Shown here piece after piece: positions 1 through 8,975 of a stretch of 64,000 nt of DNA. Under the pieces are notes generated by a model. It was given only the letters and a program-made list of their open reading frames with translations, ran no database searches and was not told the origin of the DNA. Source of the DNA: Sva-07 sp963728355. Its GTDB lineage: Bacteria > Actinomycetota > Acidimicrobiia > Acidimicrobiales > Ilumatobacteraceae. Every line of letters starts with the position of its first letter. Position 1 is the first letter of the stretch. The stretch is taken from NCBI GenBank assembly GCA_963728355.1, contig CAVSJQ010000014.1, forward strand, positions 713,243-777,242, in the 5' to 3' direction. The position numbers were made by a program, and so were the translations under genes.

Positions 1-84
1 AACCACCGGGACGATGTAGGTGTGCTCACCCTGGACGAAGTTGGTCATCCAGGAACCGTGCACGTGCCAGATCAGCACGTTCAT
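1..84 (-). CDS. Glycosyltransferase, GT-B type (5' end only)
   Basis: Only the first 28 codons lie in the window. The N-terminus reads MNVLIWHVHGSWMTNF, then HTYIVPVV, which I recognise as the start of GT-B (GT4-like) glycosyltransferases found in actinobacterial glycan clusters. The ATG overlaps the TGA of the preceding GT9 gene by four bases (ATGA), so it is the fourth gene of a minus-strand operon and is probably translationally coupled. The acceptor binding and catalytic parts lie outside the window, so donor and product cannot be judged. Confidence 0.7.
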   Translation of the reverse strand, partial: MNVLIWHVHGSWMTNFVQGEHTYIVPVV

Positions 85-1163
85 GGCGCACCTCCCACCC
101 GAACGACGACGCCCGCACCGACCGGCTCGAGCCGGGCGATCGAGTCGAGCACCGCCACCGCGGTGAACGGCTCGAGGCAGGGCTGGCCCGGCACCGGACA
201 CGTCCTGCTCCGGCAACCGGCGCACTCGATGTCGGACCGTCCGAGCAGCACGTGCGGCACCATCCACGGCCGCCAGCGGTGCGCGGGCACCGTCGGGGCG
301 AATGCCTCCACCACCGGCGTGGCGACGGCGGCGGCCACGTGGGCGATGCCGGTGTTGCCGCAGACGACGGCATCCGCGCCGGCGACGACGTCGACGAGCC
401 CGGCGAGATCGGTGCGGCCGACCAGGTCGGTCAACGCATCGTCGCCGACCGAGTGGACGAGCTGGTCAGCGAGCGGGCGTTCGCCGGCTGACCCGGTGAT
501 GACCACGTGTCGGTCAACCGCCGCCAACCCCTCGATGATCTCGCACACGACGTCGGGCGGCAGGCCTCGAGCCGGCACCGATGCGCCGGCATGAACCACG
601 ACGTACCGCTCGCCGATGTGTCGCAGGCCGGCGCGCCCGCTCGAGAGCGGCGCACCCATCGGTGGCCGCGCCCGGTCGACGCGCAGTTCGCCGTCGTCGC
701 CGTCGGGCAGGAGGTGTCCCGCCGCGGAGCAGAGCGACAGGTGCTGTTCGACCTCGTGCAGTTCGTCGAGGTAGGGATGGCGGACGTCCAGCAGGCCGCC
801 GGCGTAGTCGACGCTCGTCGCTGCGATCATCCCGACACCGGCCATTCGCAGCAGCAGCGCCAGCGGCAACGGGCTCTGATGGAACGACGTCAGGACGACC
901 GCTTCGTCGATCTCGGCGTCCCGGACGACCGTCACCAGCCGATCGATGTCGGCACGGTCGAACGTCGGCGGATCGAACGACACCCAGGGAGCGTCGAACA
1001 CGATCACCTCGGTCACCCCCGGCAGGAGCGACGCCGCCGGTGCTCCGGACGGGCCGGCCAGCAGGACCACGTCGTCGCCGGACGCGGCGACGGCGCGAAC
1101 GGCGGGGCCGGCGAGCAGCACGTCGCCGACGTTGTCGAGCCGGGCAACGAGACGGCGCGTCAC
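81..1163 (-). CDS. Glycosyltransferase family 9 (heptosyltransferase-like)
   Basis: The 360-residue product starts at a GTG that overlaps the upstream stop (GTGA). Near the N-terminus it has RLDNVGDVLLAGPAVRA, the GT9 signature that begins ADP-heptose:LPS heptosyltransferases. A second Rossmann half follows, with VVVHAGAS around residue 190 and the donor-site region DAVVCGNTGIAHVAAA around 270-285. A Cys-rich stretch (CAGCRSRTC) follows near 315. Known family members transfer heptose from ADP-heptose. The upstream gene carries a GmhB-type phosphatase domain, which makes a heptose-containing surface glycan plausible here. The acceptor is unknown. Confidence 0.85.
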   Translation of the reverse strand: MTRRLVARLDNVGDVLLAGPAVRAVAASGDDVVLLAGPSGAPAASLLPGVTEVIVFDAPWVSFDPPTFDRADIDRLVTVVRDAEIDEAVVLTSFHQSPLPLALLLRMAGVGMIAATSVDYAGGLLDVRHPYLDELHEVEQHLSLCSAAGHLLPDGDDGELRVDRARPPMGAPLSSGRAGLRHIGERYVVVHAGASVPARGLPPDVVCEIIEGLAAVDRHVVITGSAGERPLADQLVHSVGDDALTDLVGRTDLAGLVDVVAGADAVVCGNTGIAHVAAAVATPVVEAFAPTVPAHRWRPWMVPHVLLGRSDIECAGCRSRTCPVPGQPCLEPFTAVAVLDSIARLEPVGAGVVVRVGGAP

Positions 1164-2749
1164 GTCCGGACCACCCGGATCGCAGGATCGGTCGAACGGA
1201 TCACCGCCCGACGCGTCACCCGCCCGTCGAGGAGGAGCCCGATGGCGTCGGCGAGCGTGGCCACCGTCTCGGGGGCCGACGTGATCTCTTCGTCGCGGGT
1301 CACCGCGGTGGGAACGAGGACCGCACGGGCTCCGGCGGCGGCCGCCGCCTCCACGTCGGCGCCGATGTCACCGATCACCGCACACTCGCTCGGTTCGACA
1401 CCGAGCGCGACTGCGGCGTCGAAGATCATCCCGGGCGCCGGCTTGCGACAGGCGCACCGTGCGTCCGGGGAGTGCTCACACACCTCGATGGCCGAGAAGG
1501 GCCCGAGGAGTTCGTCGACCCGAGCATTCACACCGTCGACACCGCGACGATCGATCAGGCCACGGCCGATGCCGCTCTGGTTCGTGATGATCGCCGTCGC
1601 GATCCCCGCCGACCGCAACCGGTCGAGGCTCTCGCGGGCACCGTCGACTGGCTCGACGAGTGTGGCGTCGGCGTTGTAGGCGACGTCGTGGATCAACGTG
1701 CCGTCACGATCGAACAGCACGGCGCGCGGGCGCTCCGGCCGCCACCGGTCCGCGCGCCCCTCCGGCGCCAGCCACCGTGCGCGCAGCCATCCACGCACGG
1801 CCCACCAGGTGGCCACGAACGGGATCACCGCCGAGCTCACCGCCATGCGGCCCAGTTCGTCCGCAGTGCGCGGACCCGGCCGGCTTCGGCTCCACCACAG
1901 ATGTGCGAGCCGCCAGGCAACCGCGACAGCAGCAGCGCGCGCGGTGCGACGTGCGCCGGCCGCAGCGGCGATCGGCGCAGCGGCGGCGAGCGAGGTGGTC
2001 ACCACATGGCGGCGCAGCGTGCCGCGCGGTGCCCGCCCGCGTTCGCGCCAGTGCCGCCCGTGCAGGTGTCGCATCAGCGCATCGTCAGCGTTGCCGCGTT
2101 GGGCGCGAATGCTCGTCGACCAGGTCCCCGAACGTGTCGGGTGCGTGGTGTTGCGGTCGCCGTCGACGATCTCCCAACCGCCGTCGAGGAGACGCAGGGC
2201 GAAGTCGGTGTCCTCGCGGTAGGCCCGTCGGAAACGTTCGTCGAAGCCGCCGAGTGCGACGAGCGCCTCGCGGCGCACGGCCAGGTCGGCGGTGATGCAC
2301 CATGCCGTCGCCAATCCGGCGACGCCCCGTTCGGCGTCGGTCGGTGGGCGGCCGCTCGGCAACGGGACCGAGATCGAAGCGGTGACCGCTGCGGTTCGCG
2401 GTGCCGCCTTCGCGACGTCGAGGCTCAACTCGTGGCGCCAGTCGGCGCCCGGCACGACGTCGTCGTCGAGGAAGACGATCCACGGTGACGTGCATCGCCG
2501 CCAGCCGTCGTTTCGGGCTGCGGCCGGTCCGCTCGCGCGGCCCGCCACGACGACCGGGTCGATGTTCGTCGTCGGCGGCAACTCCAGCCGGGGTGACGGC
2601 GAGGGGCGATCGTCGACGACGACCACCTGCTGCGGCGGCGGACCGGTCATTGCGTCGAGCGCCTCGATCAGGGTCGCGAGTGATGGACGTCCGATCGTCG
2701 GGACGACGATGTCGTACGTCGGGTCGTTCGCCTGGCCGGTGCCCCTCAC
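1160..2749 (-). CDS. GT2 glycosyltransferase fused to GmhB-like HAD phosphatase
   Basis: The product is a 529-residue two-domain protein. Residues about 12-230 form a GT2 domain: DIVVPTIGRPSL, QVVVVDD, the metal-binding FLDDDVV and the acceptor-side FRRAYREDTDFALRL. A basic, partly hydrophobic linker follows. Residues about 355-520 are a HAD phosphatase with DRDGTL, ITNQSG, CRKPAPGM and IGDIGADVEAA. The CEHSP...CACRKP spacing matches the zinc loop of D-glycero-D-manno-heptose-1,7-bisphosphate 7-phosphatase (GmhB). I chose the GTG at 2749 because it overlaps the carbamoyltransferase stop by four bases (GTGA); the open frame runs on upstream but only antisense-like sequence lies there. GmhB would supply an ADP-heptose precursor and the GT2 half would transfer a sugar. 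Confidence 0.85.
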   Translation of the reverse strand: MRGTGQANDPTYDIVVPTIGRPSLATLIEALDAMTGPPPQQVVVVDDRPSPSPRLELPPTTNIDPVVVAGRASGPAAARNDGWRRCTSPWIVFLDDDVVPGADWRHELSLDVAKAAPRTAAVTASISVPLPSGRPPTDAERGVAGLATAWCITADLAVRREALVALGGFDERFRRAYREDTDFALRLLDGGWEIVDGDRNTTHPTRSGTWSTSIRAQRGNADDALMRHLHGRHWRERGRAPRGTLRRHVVTTSLAAAAPIAAAAGARRTARAAAVAVAWRLAHLWWSRSRPGPRTADELGRMAVSSAVIPFVATWWAVRGWLRARWLAPEGRADRWRPERPRAVLFDRDGTLIHDVAYNADATLVEPVDGARESLDRLRSAGIATAIITNQSGIGRGLIDRRGVDGVNARVDELLGPFSAIEVCEHSPDARCACRKPAPGMIFDAAVALGVEPSECAVIGDIGADVEAAAAAGARAVLVPTAVTRDEEITSAPETVATLADAIGLLLDGRVTRRAVIRSTDPAIRVVRT

Positions 2750-4401
2750 GAGTACATCCGTCCCCGGCGGACGATGAACGGCCCGAGCGCGAGGACGTCG
2801 ATCGGCGCCGAACCGAAGCACTCGAGGGCTTCTCTCGGGTGGTCCACCATCGGTCGTCCCGCCGTGTTCAACGAGGTGTTGATCACGACGGGCAGGCCCG
2901 TGCGATCGGCGAACCCGTCGATCATCCGGTGCACCAGCGGCTCGTCGTCCCGGTCGACGGTCTGGATGCGCGCCGTGCCGTCGACGTGGACGGCAGCCGG
3001 AATCCGGTCGAGCCAGTCGGGCCGTACGCGATGGGTGAACAGCATGTACGGGCTGGGGAACGGGCCGCCCTCGAAGATGGTGGGTGCGGCCTCGGCGAGC
3101 ACCATCGGGGCCACGGGACGGAACCGTTCGCGTCCCTTGACCGCATTGAGCCGGTCGACGTTGCCTGGCCGTCCGGGATGGGCGAGGAGGCTTCGGTGTC
3201 CCAATGCCCGGGGGCCGAACTCGCTGCGGCCCTGGAACCAGGCGACGATCCCGTCGTGTGCCAGCGCATCGGCGACCGCCTCGGCGACGTCGTCGGGTCG
3301 CTCGAACGGCACACTCGCGGCCCGCAGGACCGACTCGAGTTCGTCGTCGCTCCATTCGGGACCGAGGGCGGCGGTCGTCATCGGCTGCGGACGATCGCCC
3401 GCAGCCGCCGCCACGTGGATCGCCGCCCCCAGCGCCGTGCCGGCATCTCCGGCGGCGGGTTGCACCCACACCTCGGAGAACGGCCCATGTTCGAGGAGTG
3501 CACTGTTGGCAACGCAGTTCAGTGCGACGCCTCCCGCCAGCGCGATCCGCTGTTCACCGGTCGTGTCGGCCAGCCAGTCGGCAAGCTCCACCACGACCTC
3601 CTCCAGACGCCGCTGCACGGTCGCGGCGAGATCGGCGTGCTCGGGACGGACGTCCTCGTCGCCGGTGCCGGGCGGCGCATACCGACACCAGTCGACCGGC
3701 TCGGTCACGAAGCCGCCCTCGCCGTCGGTGCGCATCAACCGGCGGAACTCATCGAGGTGGCGCGGTTCGCCGTAGCTCGCCATCGCCATCACCTTGTACT
3801 CGTCGCTGCTGCGGCGGTAGCCGAGGTGAGCGGTCAGCTCCTCGTAACGCAGGCCGAGGCTGTGCGGCAGGTCCTGCGTGGCGAGCGTCCGCAAGCCGGT
3901 CGCATCGGCGGCACCGGCCAGGAACGAACCGCGTTCGCCGCGGCCGTCGAGCACCATGACGGCGCACGTCTCGAACGGCGACGCTCCCCATGCGGAGGCA
4001 GCGTGGGCCACGTGGTGCGGCACGTGGCAGACGCTGGTGTCGGAGCGTCCGGGAAGCAGCGTCGACACGAAGCGGTCCGCTCGTTCGGCGAACAGGGTGC
4101 GCAGGCCCTCCCAGTCGGACGCCACCAGTGACGTGACGCTGGCGTCGGCCGGACGAGGAGCGAGCTGAGGATCGTACGAGTAGGCGATGGCATCGAGGTC
4201 GCCGGCGCCGAGGCCGGCACGGTCGAGACAGAAAATGATCGCCGCCTCGGGGAGCTCCCACGTGGAGAACGGCACGGGCACCTTGCCGTGTTTGCGTCGG
4301 CTGAAGCGCTCCTCTTCGGCGGCGGCCACGATCCGGCCGTCGACGACGAGCGCCGCAGCGGGATCGTGGAACACGGCATTGATTCCGAGGACGGCGGCCA
4401 C
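2746..4401 (-). CDS. Carbamoyltransferase (NodU/CmcH family)
   Basis: The 551-residue enzyme is predicted to use carbamoyl phosphate to carbamoylate a hydroxyl, probably on a sugar. The N-terminal Kae1-like half begins LGINAVFHDPAAAL and has the metal-binding cluster HHVAHAASAW near residue 125-135 and LAGGVALNC near 290. The C-terminal carbamoyltransferase domain has GPRALGHRSLLAHPG and NTSLNTAGRPMVDHPREAL. Length is normal for the family. It is the first gene of a four-gene minus-strand operon with 4-bp overlaps throughout, so carbamoylation is probably part of the same glycan pathway. Coupling to nodulation factors or antibiotics, as in the namesakes, is not implied. Confidence 0.92.
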   Translation of the reverse strand: MAAVLGINAVFHDPAAALVVDGRIVAAAEEERFSRRKHGKVPVPFSTWELPEAAIIFCLDRAGLGAGDLDAIAYSYDPQLAPRPADASVTSLVASDWEGLRTLFAERADRFVSTLLPGRSDTSVCHVPHHVAHAASAWGASPFETCAVMVLDGRGERGSFLAGAADATGLRTLATQDLPHSLGLRYEELTAHLGYRRSSDEYKVMAMASYGEPRHLDEFRRLMRTDGEGGFVTEPVDWCRYAPPGTGDEDVRPEHADLAATVQRRLEEVVVELADWLADTTGEQRIALAGGVALNCVANSALLEHGPFSEVWVQPAAGDAGTALGAAIHVAAAAGDRPQPMTTAALGPEWSDDELESVLRAASVPFERPDDVAEAVADALAHDGIVAWFQGRSEFGPRALGHRSLLAHPGRPGNVDRLNAVKGRERFRPVAPMVLAEAAPTIFEGGPFPSPYMLFTHRVRPDWLDRIPAAVHVDGTARIQTVDRDDEPLVHRMIDGFADRTGLPVVINTSLNTAGRPMVDHPREALECFGSAPIDVLALGPFIVRRGRMYS

Positions 4402-4459
4402 TCTGTCTCCTCTCTCGAGTTCGTCGTCGTGTGGGGGTGAGGGCCGTCAACTACCCCTC

Positions 4460-4476
4460 GTCTCGCGGAGCGAGAC
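4460..4476. promoter_or_regulatory. Short perfect inverted repeat in divergent intergenic region
   Basis: GTCTCGC, three bases, GCGAGAC: a perfect 7-bp inverted repeat between the carbamoyltransferase operon (minus) and the CBS-domain gene (plus). There is no U-tract on either side, so an operator is more likely than a terminator. Function is unknown. Confidence 0.35.
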
Positions 4477-4628
4477 ACGTCCCCCGGAGAAGTCGGTGCT
4501 GGTGCCATTTCAGCGCTGACGACGGTCGTGCCGTCCTGTTTGCGCCTTGCTGCCGACGGGAACCTCGCGTTCACACGTCAGCGGGCGGGAGGACACCTCA
4601 ACCGAACCTCAACCGAAAGGAACCCGAC

Positions 4629-5042
4629 ATGACGAAGGTGCGAGAGATCATGACCTCCGACGCCAAGTGCGTCGGCGAGCGCCAGAGCCTGACCGACGCC
4701 GCCCGCATGATGCGTGAACTCGGCGTCGGCGCACTACCGATCTGCGGCGACGACGATCGACTGAAGGGAATGCTCACCGACCGCGACATCGTCGTGAAGT
4801 GCATCGCCGAAGGGGGCGACCCGTCATCGACCCGCGCGGGCGACCTCGCACAGGGCAAGCCCGTGACCGTGGGGGCGGACGACGACATCGACGTCGCATT
4901 GGACACCATGTCGAAGCACACCGTGCGACGACTGCCGGTGATCGACGGACACGATCTGGTCGGCATGGTCGCGCAAGCCGACATCGCCCGCAACATCGAC
5001 GAGAGCAAGGTCGGCGACCTGGTCGCCTCGATCTCCGACTGA
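4629..5042 (+). CDS. CBS-domain pair protein
   Basis: The 137-residue soluble protein is made of two CBS motifs: about 7-60 (VREIMTSDAKCV ... LTDRDIVVKC) and 75-130 (VTVGADDDIDVALDTMSKHTVRRLPVI ... ADIARNI). Such stand-alone pairs form a Bateman module that binds adenine nucleotides; the target is unknown. The start is the ATG at 4629, preceded by AAAGGAA at a good distance; the frame is open further upstream but has no comparable ribosome site. A paralogue lies at 34006-34434. Confidence 0.9.
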   Translation: MTKVREIMTSDAKCVGERQSLTDAARMMRELGVGALPICGDDDRLKGMLTDRDIVVKCIAEGGDPSSTRAGDLAQGKPVTVGADDDIDVALDTMSKHTVRRLPVIDGHDLVGMVAQADIARNIDESKVGDLVASISD

Positions 5043-5060
5043 CGACCACCGACCGTTCCC

Positions 5061-5168
5061 GAGCGATGAGCGAAAAGCCCGGATTTGGGCGGTTCGCTCA
5101 TCGCTCGCGGCGGTCCCCTCCCGCCGGTGAGCGAAAAGCCCGCATTTGGGCGGTTCGCTCATCGCTCG
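5061..5168. repeat. Two tandem REP-like palindromic repeats
   Basis: A 41-bp unit occurs at 5067-5107 and again at 5128-5168 with one mismatch (G/C near the centre). The first copy is bounded by perfect 14-bp inverted arms, GAGCGATGAGCGAA and TTCGCTCATCGCTC (5061-5074 and 5093-5106), around an inner GCCC/GGGC hairpin. The second keeps an 8-bp left arm. The pair sits between the CBS gene and the PIG-L gene, where a mobile REP/RAYT-type or MITE-like repeat would be tolerated. I saw no other copy in this window. Confidence 0.8.
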
Positions 5169-5244
5169 GATCAGGCGTGGGAATCGTCGGACGGGGGTAT
5201 GCAACCGGTCCGATGTCGCCATCCTGATCGGAGACGGGAGATCA

Positions 5245-6075
5245 ATGCGCCGTAAGTCCACGAAGTCGCAAGCCACCGACGAATTCACGCCGCTCGAGCG
5301 AGCATGGTCGTCGACGCACGGACGTGCAGAGCTGCTGCGGCTTCCTGCGGTTCCGACGCTGATCGTGGCACCACACCCCGATGACGAGACCCTGGTGGCC
5401 GGGGGCCTGATCGCTTCGCTGCGCGCGCGTCGCGTGGAGGTCCACGTGCTGGCGGTCACCGACGGCGAGCACGCAGACGCAACGTCCGACCGCGACGCCT
5501 CGGCCGAGCGCCGCGAAGAACAGCTGGCGGCGCTCGACGAGCTGGGCGTCGGGTCGGACTCGGTCAGCCGACTCGCGCTGCGCTCGGGGTCGGCCGCCGA
5601 GCACACCGCCGAGATCGCCGACGCGATCGCCGCCTTCGACCATGTCGGCCTGGTCGTCGCCCCGTGGACCGGCGACCACCACCGCGACCATGAGGCGGTG
5701 GGCGCCGCTGCGCGCGAGGCGGTGGCGCGGACGGGCAGCGCACTGATCTTCGGTCTGTTCTGGACGTGGCACGGAGGCAATCCCGGCGACCTCGCCCACG
5801 AGCGCATCCTCGCGCTGCAGCTCGACGCGGACGCCCAGGGTCGACGTCGACGGGCCATCGAGTGTCATCGCAGCCAGTTCGCGGGTGCCGACAGCGAGAA
5901 CGAGGGCGACGCCCCGTTGACGCAGGATCTGCTCCGGCCGCTCGACTGGCAGGCGGAGTACTTCGTCTCACCGCACGCGCGGGGCGGCCCCGCCGCCGAT
6001 GACGCCCACCACAGGACCCACCTCGTCACCGGCGTGCCACCGGTGACGTCGGGGCCATCCGAGGTCCAGACGTGA
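5245..6075 (+). CDS. PIG-L family N-acetyl-sugar deacetylase
   Basis: The 276-residue member of the LmbE/PIG-L zinc deacetylases has the APHPDDETL metal site near residue 44-52 and the distal DHHRDHEAVG motif near 149-158, giving the expected His/Asp/His ligands. Family members remove N-acetyl groups from GlcNAc-containing compounds such as mycothiol precursors and GlcNAc-inositides. The start is the ATG at 5245 with GGGAG just upstream; earlier in-frame codons run back into the repeat element. The stop overlaps the GTG of a GT2 gene by four bases, so deacetylase and transferase are probably made together. It could also act on a conjugate unrelated to mycothiol. Confidence 0.88.
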   Translation: MRRKSTKSQATDEFTPLERAWSSTHGRAELLRLPAVPTLIVAPHPDDETLVAGGLIASLRARRVEVHVLAVTDGEHADATSDRDASAERREEQLAALDELGVGSDSVSRLALRSGSAAEHTAEIADAIAAFDHVGLVVAPWTGDHHRDHEAVGAAAREAVARTGSALIFGLFWTWHGGNPGDLAHERILALQLDADAQGRRRRAIECHRSQFAGADSENEGDAPLTQDLLRPLDWQAEYFVSPHARGGPAADDAHHRTHLVTGVPPVTSGPSEVQT

Positions 6076-6749
6076 CCCGGATCCGACACGTCGCCGTGGT
6101 GTTGCCTGCACGTGACGAATCCGACGACATCGAGGCGACGATCGAATCCATCGAGCGCGCCCGGCAACGTCTTCCCGTCAGCGTCACCAGCACCTGCGTC
6201 ATCGTCCTCGACGCCGGTCCTGATGCGGCGGGTGCGGTCATCGAGCGCCGGACGGGTTCGGGACCCGAGGGCGGTCGCTGGACATCGTCAATCGTGGTGC
6301 GCGCCGGCCACGGCGGCGTCGGGGCCGCGCGTTCGGTCGGTTGCCGTGTGGCTCTCGGGGGTTCGCTCCACCAAGCCGGCAACGTCTGGCTGGCCCACAC
6401 CGACGCCGACACGATCGTGCCCGGCTACTGGTTGAGGGCCCACCTGGAGCTGGCCGAACGCGACGTCGCTGCGGTGGCCGGCACCATCGAGCCGGACGAC
6501 GGCCTCGACGACGCCGTCCGTGCAGCATTCGACGCGTCGTACGCCGTGGTCTCTGCCGACGGCACCCGCCACCACGTGCACGGGGCGAACATGGGCACCC
6601 GCGGCGACGCCTACCTGCTCGCCGGCGGGTGGCGGCGGCTCGAGTCCGGCGAGGAACACGACCTCTGGGAGCGCCTCGGCGCAGTGACCACCTGCGTCAC
6701 GTCGAACACCATCACGGTGCACCGCCGCGCTCGGGCGTTCGGGCCCTGA
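6072..6749 (+). CDS. Glycosyltransferase family 2
   Basis: The 225-residue GT-A enzyme has the opening VAVVLPARDESDDIEATIESI, a metal-binding AHTDADTIVP near residue 115 and a late EHDLWERL segment. It lacks membrane segments. It starts at a GTG whose last bases form the stop of the PIG-L gene (GTGA), implying translational coupling. Deacetylase/GT2 pairs like this occur in several bacterial clusters, where they probably build a glycoconjugate; neither sugar nor acceptor can be inferred here. No further gene follows on this strand. Confidence 0.85.
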   Translation: MTRIRHVAVVLPARDESDDIEATIESIERARQRLPVSVTSTCVIVLDAGPDAAGAVIERRTGSGPEGGRWTSSIVVRAGHGGVGAARSVGCRVALGGSLHQAGNVWLAHTDADTIVPGYWLRAHLELAERDVAAVAGTIEPDDGLDDAVRAAFDASYAVVSADGTRHHVHGANMGTRGDAYLLAGGWRRLESGEEHDLWERLGAVTTCVTSNTITVHRRARAFGP

Positions 6750-6793
6750 CAGCGGGGGCGTCGCCGGCCGAGCTGGCGGCCTCCGCGACGACG

Positions 6794-8407
6794 TCAATCT
6801 CGGGCCCGGTCCCAACGGTGCGTTCGCCACCGCCCCAGCAGCGGAGACCACCGGCGAGCGAGGATGGCGGCCCGTGCGGCGTTGGCACCACATGCACCGT
6901 GGACGCCGCCACCGGGATGGGCCGACGCCGACGCCAGGAAGAGCTTGGGGACGACGGTCTCGGGGCGCCCGAGACCGATCGTGGGTCGGAACACGAGCTG
7001 CTGGTGCAGCTGTGCGGTACCGAGGCTCTTGTCGCCGTGCAGCAGATTGGCATCGTCGCGTTGCATGTCGTGCGGCGACTGGACCGAGCGGTGCCGGATC
7101 AACGAGCCGAACCCAGGCGCATGGGCTTCGATCCGTTGCTGAATCCGATCGGCGAAGCGCTCGATGTCATCGTCGGAACGGAGGTCGCCGAGGACCCCGG
7201 CACCGTCGCCCCTGACCTGCTGCGGAACGTCGGTGTAGGCCCACACGGTCTCGGTCCCCGGCGGAGAACGGGTCGGATCGGCCGTCGTCATCTGACCGAG
7301 CAGCACGAACGGCCGTTGCGGAATGCGGCCCGCCGCGAGCTGCGCCGCCGTCATCGTCATCTCGTCGATCGAGTCGGCGAGGTGCACCGTCCCCGCCCCT
7401 CCGACGGCCGGATCGAGCCAGGGAATCGGGCCGTCGAGCGTCCAGTTCACCTTGAAGGTGGCCGAGCCGCGCTGGTACCGCTCGATGTCGTGCAGCGTCC
7501 TACTTGGGACGATCGACCGGTCGAGCAGGTCGAGGTAGAGCGCTGGGGCGACGACGTCGGCGAGCACGCCGTGGCGGGCGACGATGCGGTCGCCGTCAGC
7601 CGTCTCGACGCCGCTGGCGCCGCGTCGGTCGGTCAGGATCCGGACGACTCGGCTGTTGCAACGAACGACACCCCCGGATGCCTCGAGCCTGCGCACCAGC
7701 GCACCGGTCAACGCGCCGGCACCGCCCTGCGGCACCGGCCAGCCGTGCGTCTGACCGATTCCGGTCAGCAGCCAGCCGAGCAGGCCGGACAGCGCCGTGG
7801 CCGGCGTGACGTCGGCGTGCAGCGCAGAGCCGGCGAGCAACAAGCCGGCGCCGGCGCCGGCGAAGCGTTCCGAGACGAACCGCTCCACGGGAACGACGGC
7901 ATCCCTCGCCAGCTCGGCGACGCCGCGGACTCCCAGCGAGCCGGCAAGTCGCGCCGTGGGCCGCACGGGCGGGAACGGGCTCATGAAGGCTTCGACGAGA
8001 TCGTGTTCGAGTTCCTGCCACCGCTGCTGGAGACGGATCCACGACTCGCCGTCTCCGGCGGCGAACCGGTCGAGCGACTCCGCCGTGGCGTCGACGTCCC
8101 GGCTCAGCAGCGCGGTGGCGTCGTCGGTGGGATGGGCGAGCACCTGGGGTGCGTGGCACCAGGTCAGCCCGTGTCGGTGGAGATCGAGGGAGCGGATGTG
8201 GGGCGAGACGATCGACAGTGGGTAGAAGGCGCTGAACCGGTCGGTGACGAACCCGGGCTCGAGCAGCTCCGCGCTGCGCACCGCTCCGCCCGGGTCGGGC
8301 TCACTCTCGAGCACGATGACGTCCCATCCCCGGTCGGCGAGGATGTTCGCCGCGACCAGCCCGTTCGGACCGGCACCGATGACGACCGCATCGACCGGAC
8401 GGCTCAC
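6794..8407 (-). CDS. FAD-dependent oxidoreductase, phytoene dehydrogenase-like
   Basis: The 537-residue flavoprotein has an N-terminal dinucleotide fold (VIGAGPNGLVAANIL, ending VLESE near residue 33) and the C-terminal FAD motif of phytoene desaturase/carotenoid oxidoreductase relatives (SASAHPGGGVHGACGANAA near 500). No carotenoid synthesis genes are nearby, so the substrate need not be a carotenoid. I chose the GTG at 8407 because it overlaps the SRPBCC stop by four bases; the frame is open far upstream but only antisense to other genes. The pairing with an SRPBCC protein suggests a hydrophobic substrate. Confidence 0.85.
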   Translation of the reverse strand: MSRPVDAVVIGAGPNGLVAANILADRGWDVIVLESEPDPGGAVRSAELLEPGFVTDRFSAFYPLSIVSPHIRSLDLHRHGLTWCHAPQVLAHPTDDATALLSRDVDATAESLDRFAAGDGESWIRLQQRWQELEHDLVEAFMSPFPPVRPTARLAGSLGVRGVAELARDAVVPVERFVSERFAGAGAGLLLAGSALHADVTPATALSGLLGWLLTGIGQTHGWPVPQGGAGALTGALVRRLEASGGVVRCNSRVVRILTDRRGASGVETADGDRIVARHGVLADVVAPALYLDLLDRSIVPSRTLHDIERYQRGSATFKVNWTLDGPIPWLDPAVGGAGTVHLADSIDEMTMTAAQLAAGRIPQRPFVLLGQMTTADPTRSPPGTETVWAYTDVPQQVRGDGAGVLGDLRSDDDIERFADRIQQRIEAHAPGFGSLIRHRSVQSPHDMQRDDANLLHGDKSLGTAQLHQQLVFRPTIGLGRPETVVPKLFLASASAHPGGGVHGACGANAARAAILARRWSPLLGRWRTHRWDRARD

Positions 8408-8874
8408 CGCACGTCCGCCGTGGCCCCGGCGGCGCCGGTTTCGATCCGACGCTGCACGATCCGGTCGAGGCGCCGCAACGACCGGTGATTGCGCAGGTGG
8501 ATCGTCGGATCCATCACCGGCCGGACGACGTTGCCGATCGTTCGCAGCTTCGGTTCCTCCTCGATGGCCACCGCGGTCCCTGTGGCATCGCTGACGAGCA
8601 CGATCGTCACGACCGCCGACACGAAGGGACGGGCTTTGACCCCCAGGCGGAGACGTCGGCCTGGATCGAGTTCGAGCACCCTGGAGTGATCGGGGATCGA
8701 CAACCAGCCGATGCCAACGCGATGGTGGAAGCGCGATCCCACCGCCGGCCAGGTGTCGTCGACGTCGCGGATGTCCGCCGCACCGATCAGCCAGCCCGGG
8801 TACGTACGCGGATCGATCAGGACGTCCCACACCGCTGCGCGGGGCGCTGCCAGGGTCCGACTCGTGTATGCCAT
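8404..8874 (-). CDS. SRPBCC (START-like) domain protein
   Basis: The 156-residue protein begins MAYTSRTLAAPRAAVWDVL, typical of the SRPBCC fold, whose deep cavity binds hydrophobic ligands. DPRTYPGWL and the later EEEPKL..RTIGNVVRP fit polyketide-cyclase-like members. I chose the internal ATG at 8874 because it directly precedes the conserved N-terminus. The gene overlaps the oxidoreductase by four bases and is first in the pair. A role in presenting a lipid or isoprenoid substrate to the oxidoreductase is inference. Confidence 0.8.
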   Translation of the reverse strand: MAYTSRTLAAPRAAVWDVLIDPRTYPGWLIGAADIRDVDDTWPAVGSRFHHRVGIGWLSIPDHSRVLELDPGRRLRLGVKARPFVSAVVTIVLVSDATGTAVAIEEEPKLRTIGNVVRPVMDPTIHLRNHRSLRRLDRIVQRRIETGAAGATADVR

Positions 8875-8975
8875 GGCCTGTCCGTACCCACCCGGACGCA
8901 CAGCACACACAACGCGCCGCCACGGGCAGGCCGGTTCCGCGATTGGATCGCGCCGAGTCGGGCACTGCTCCTCTC

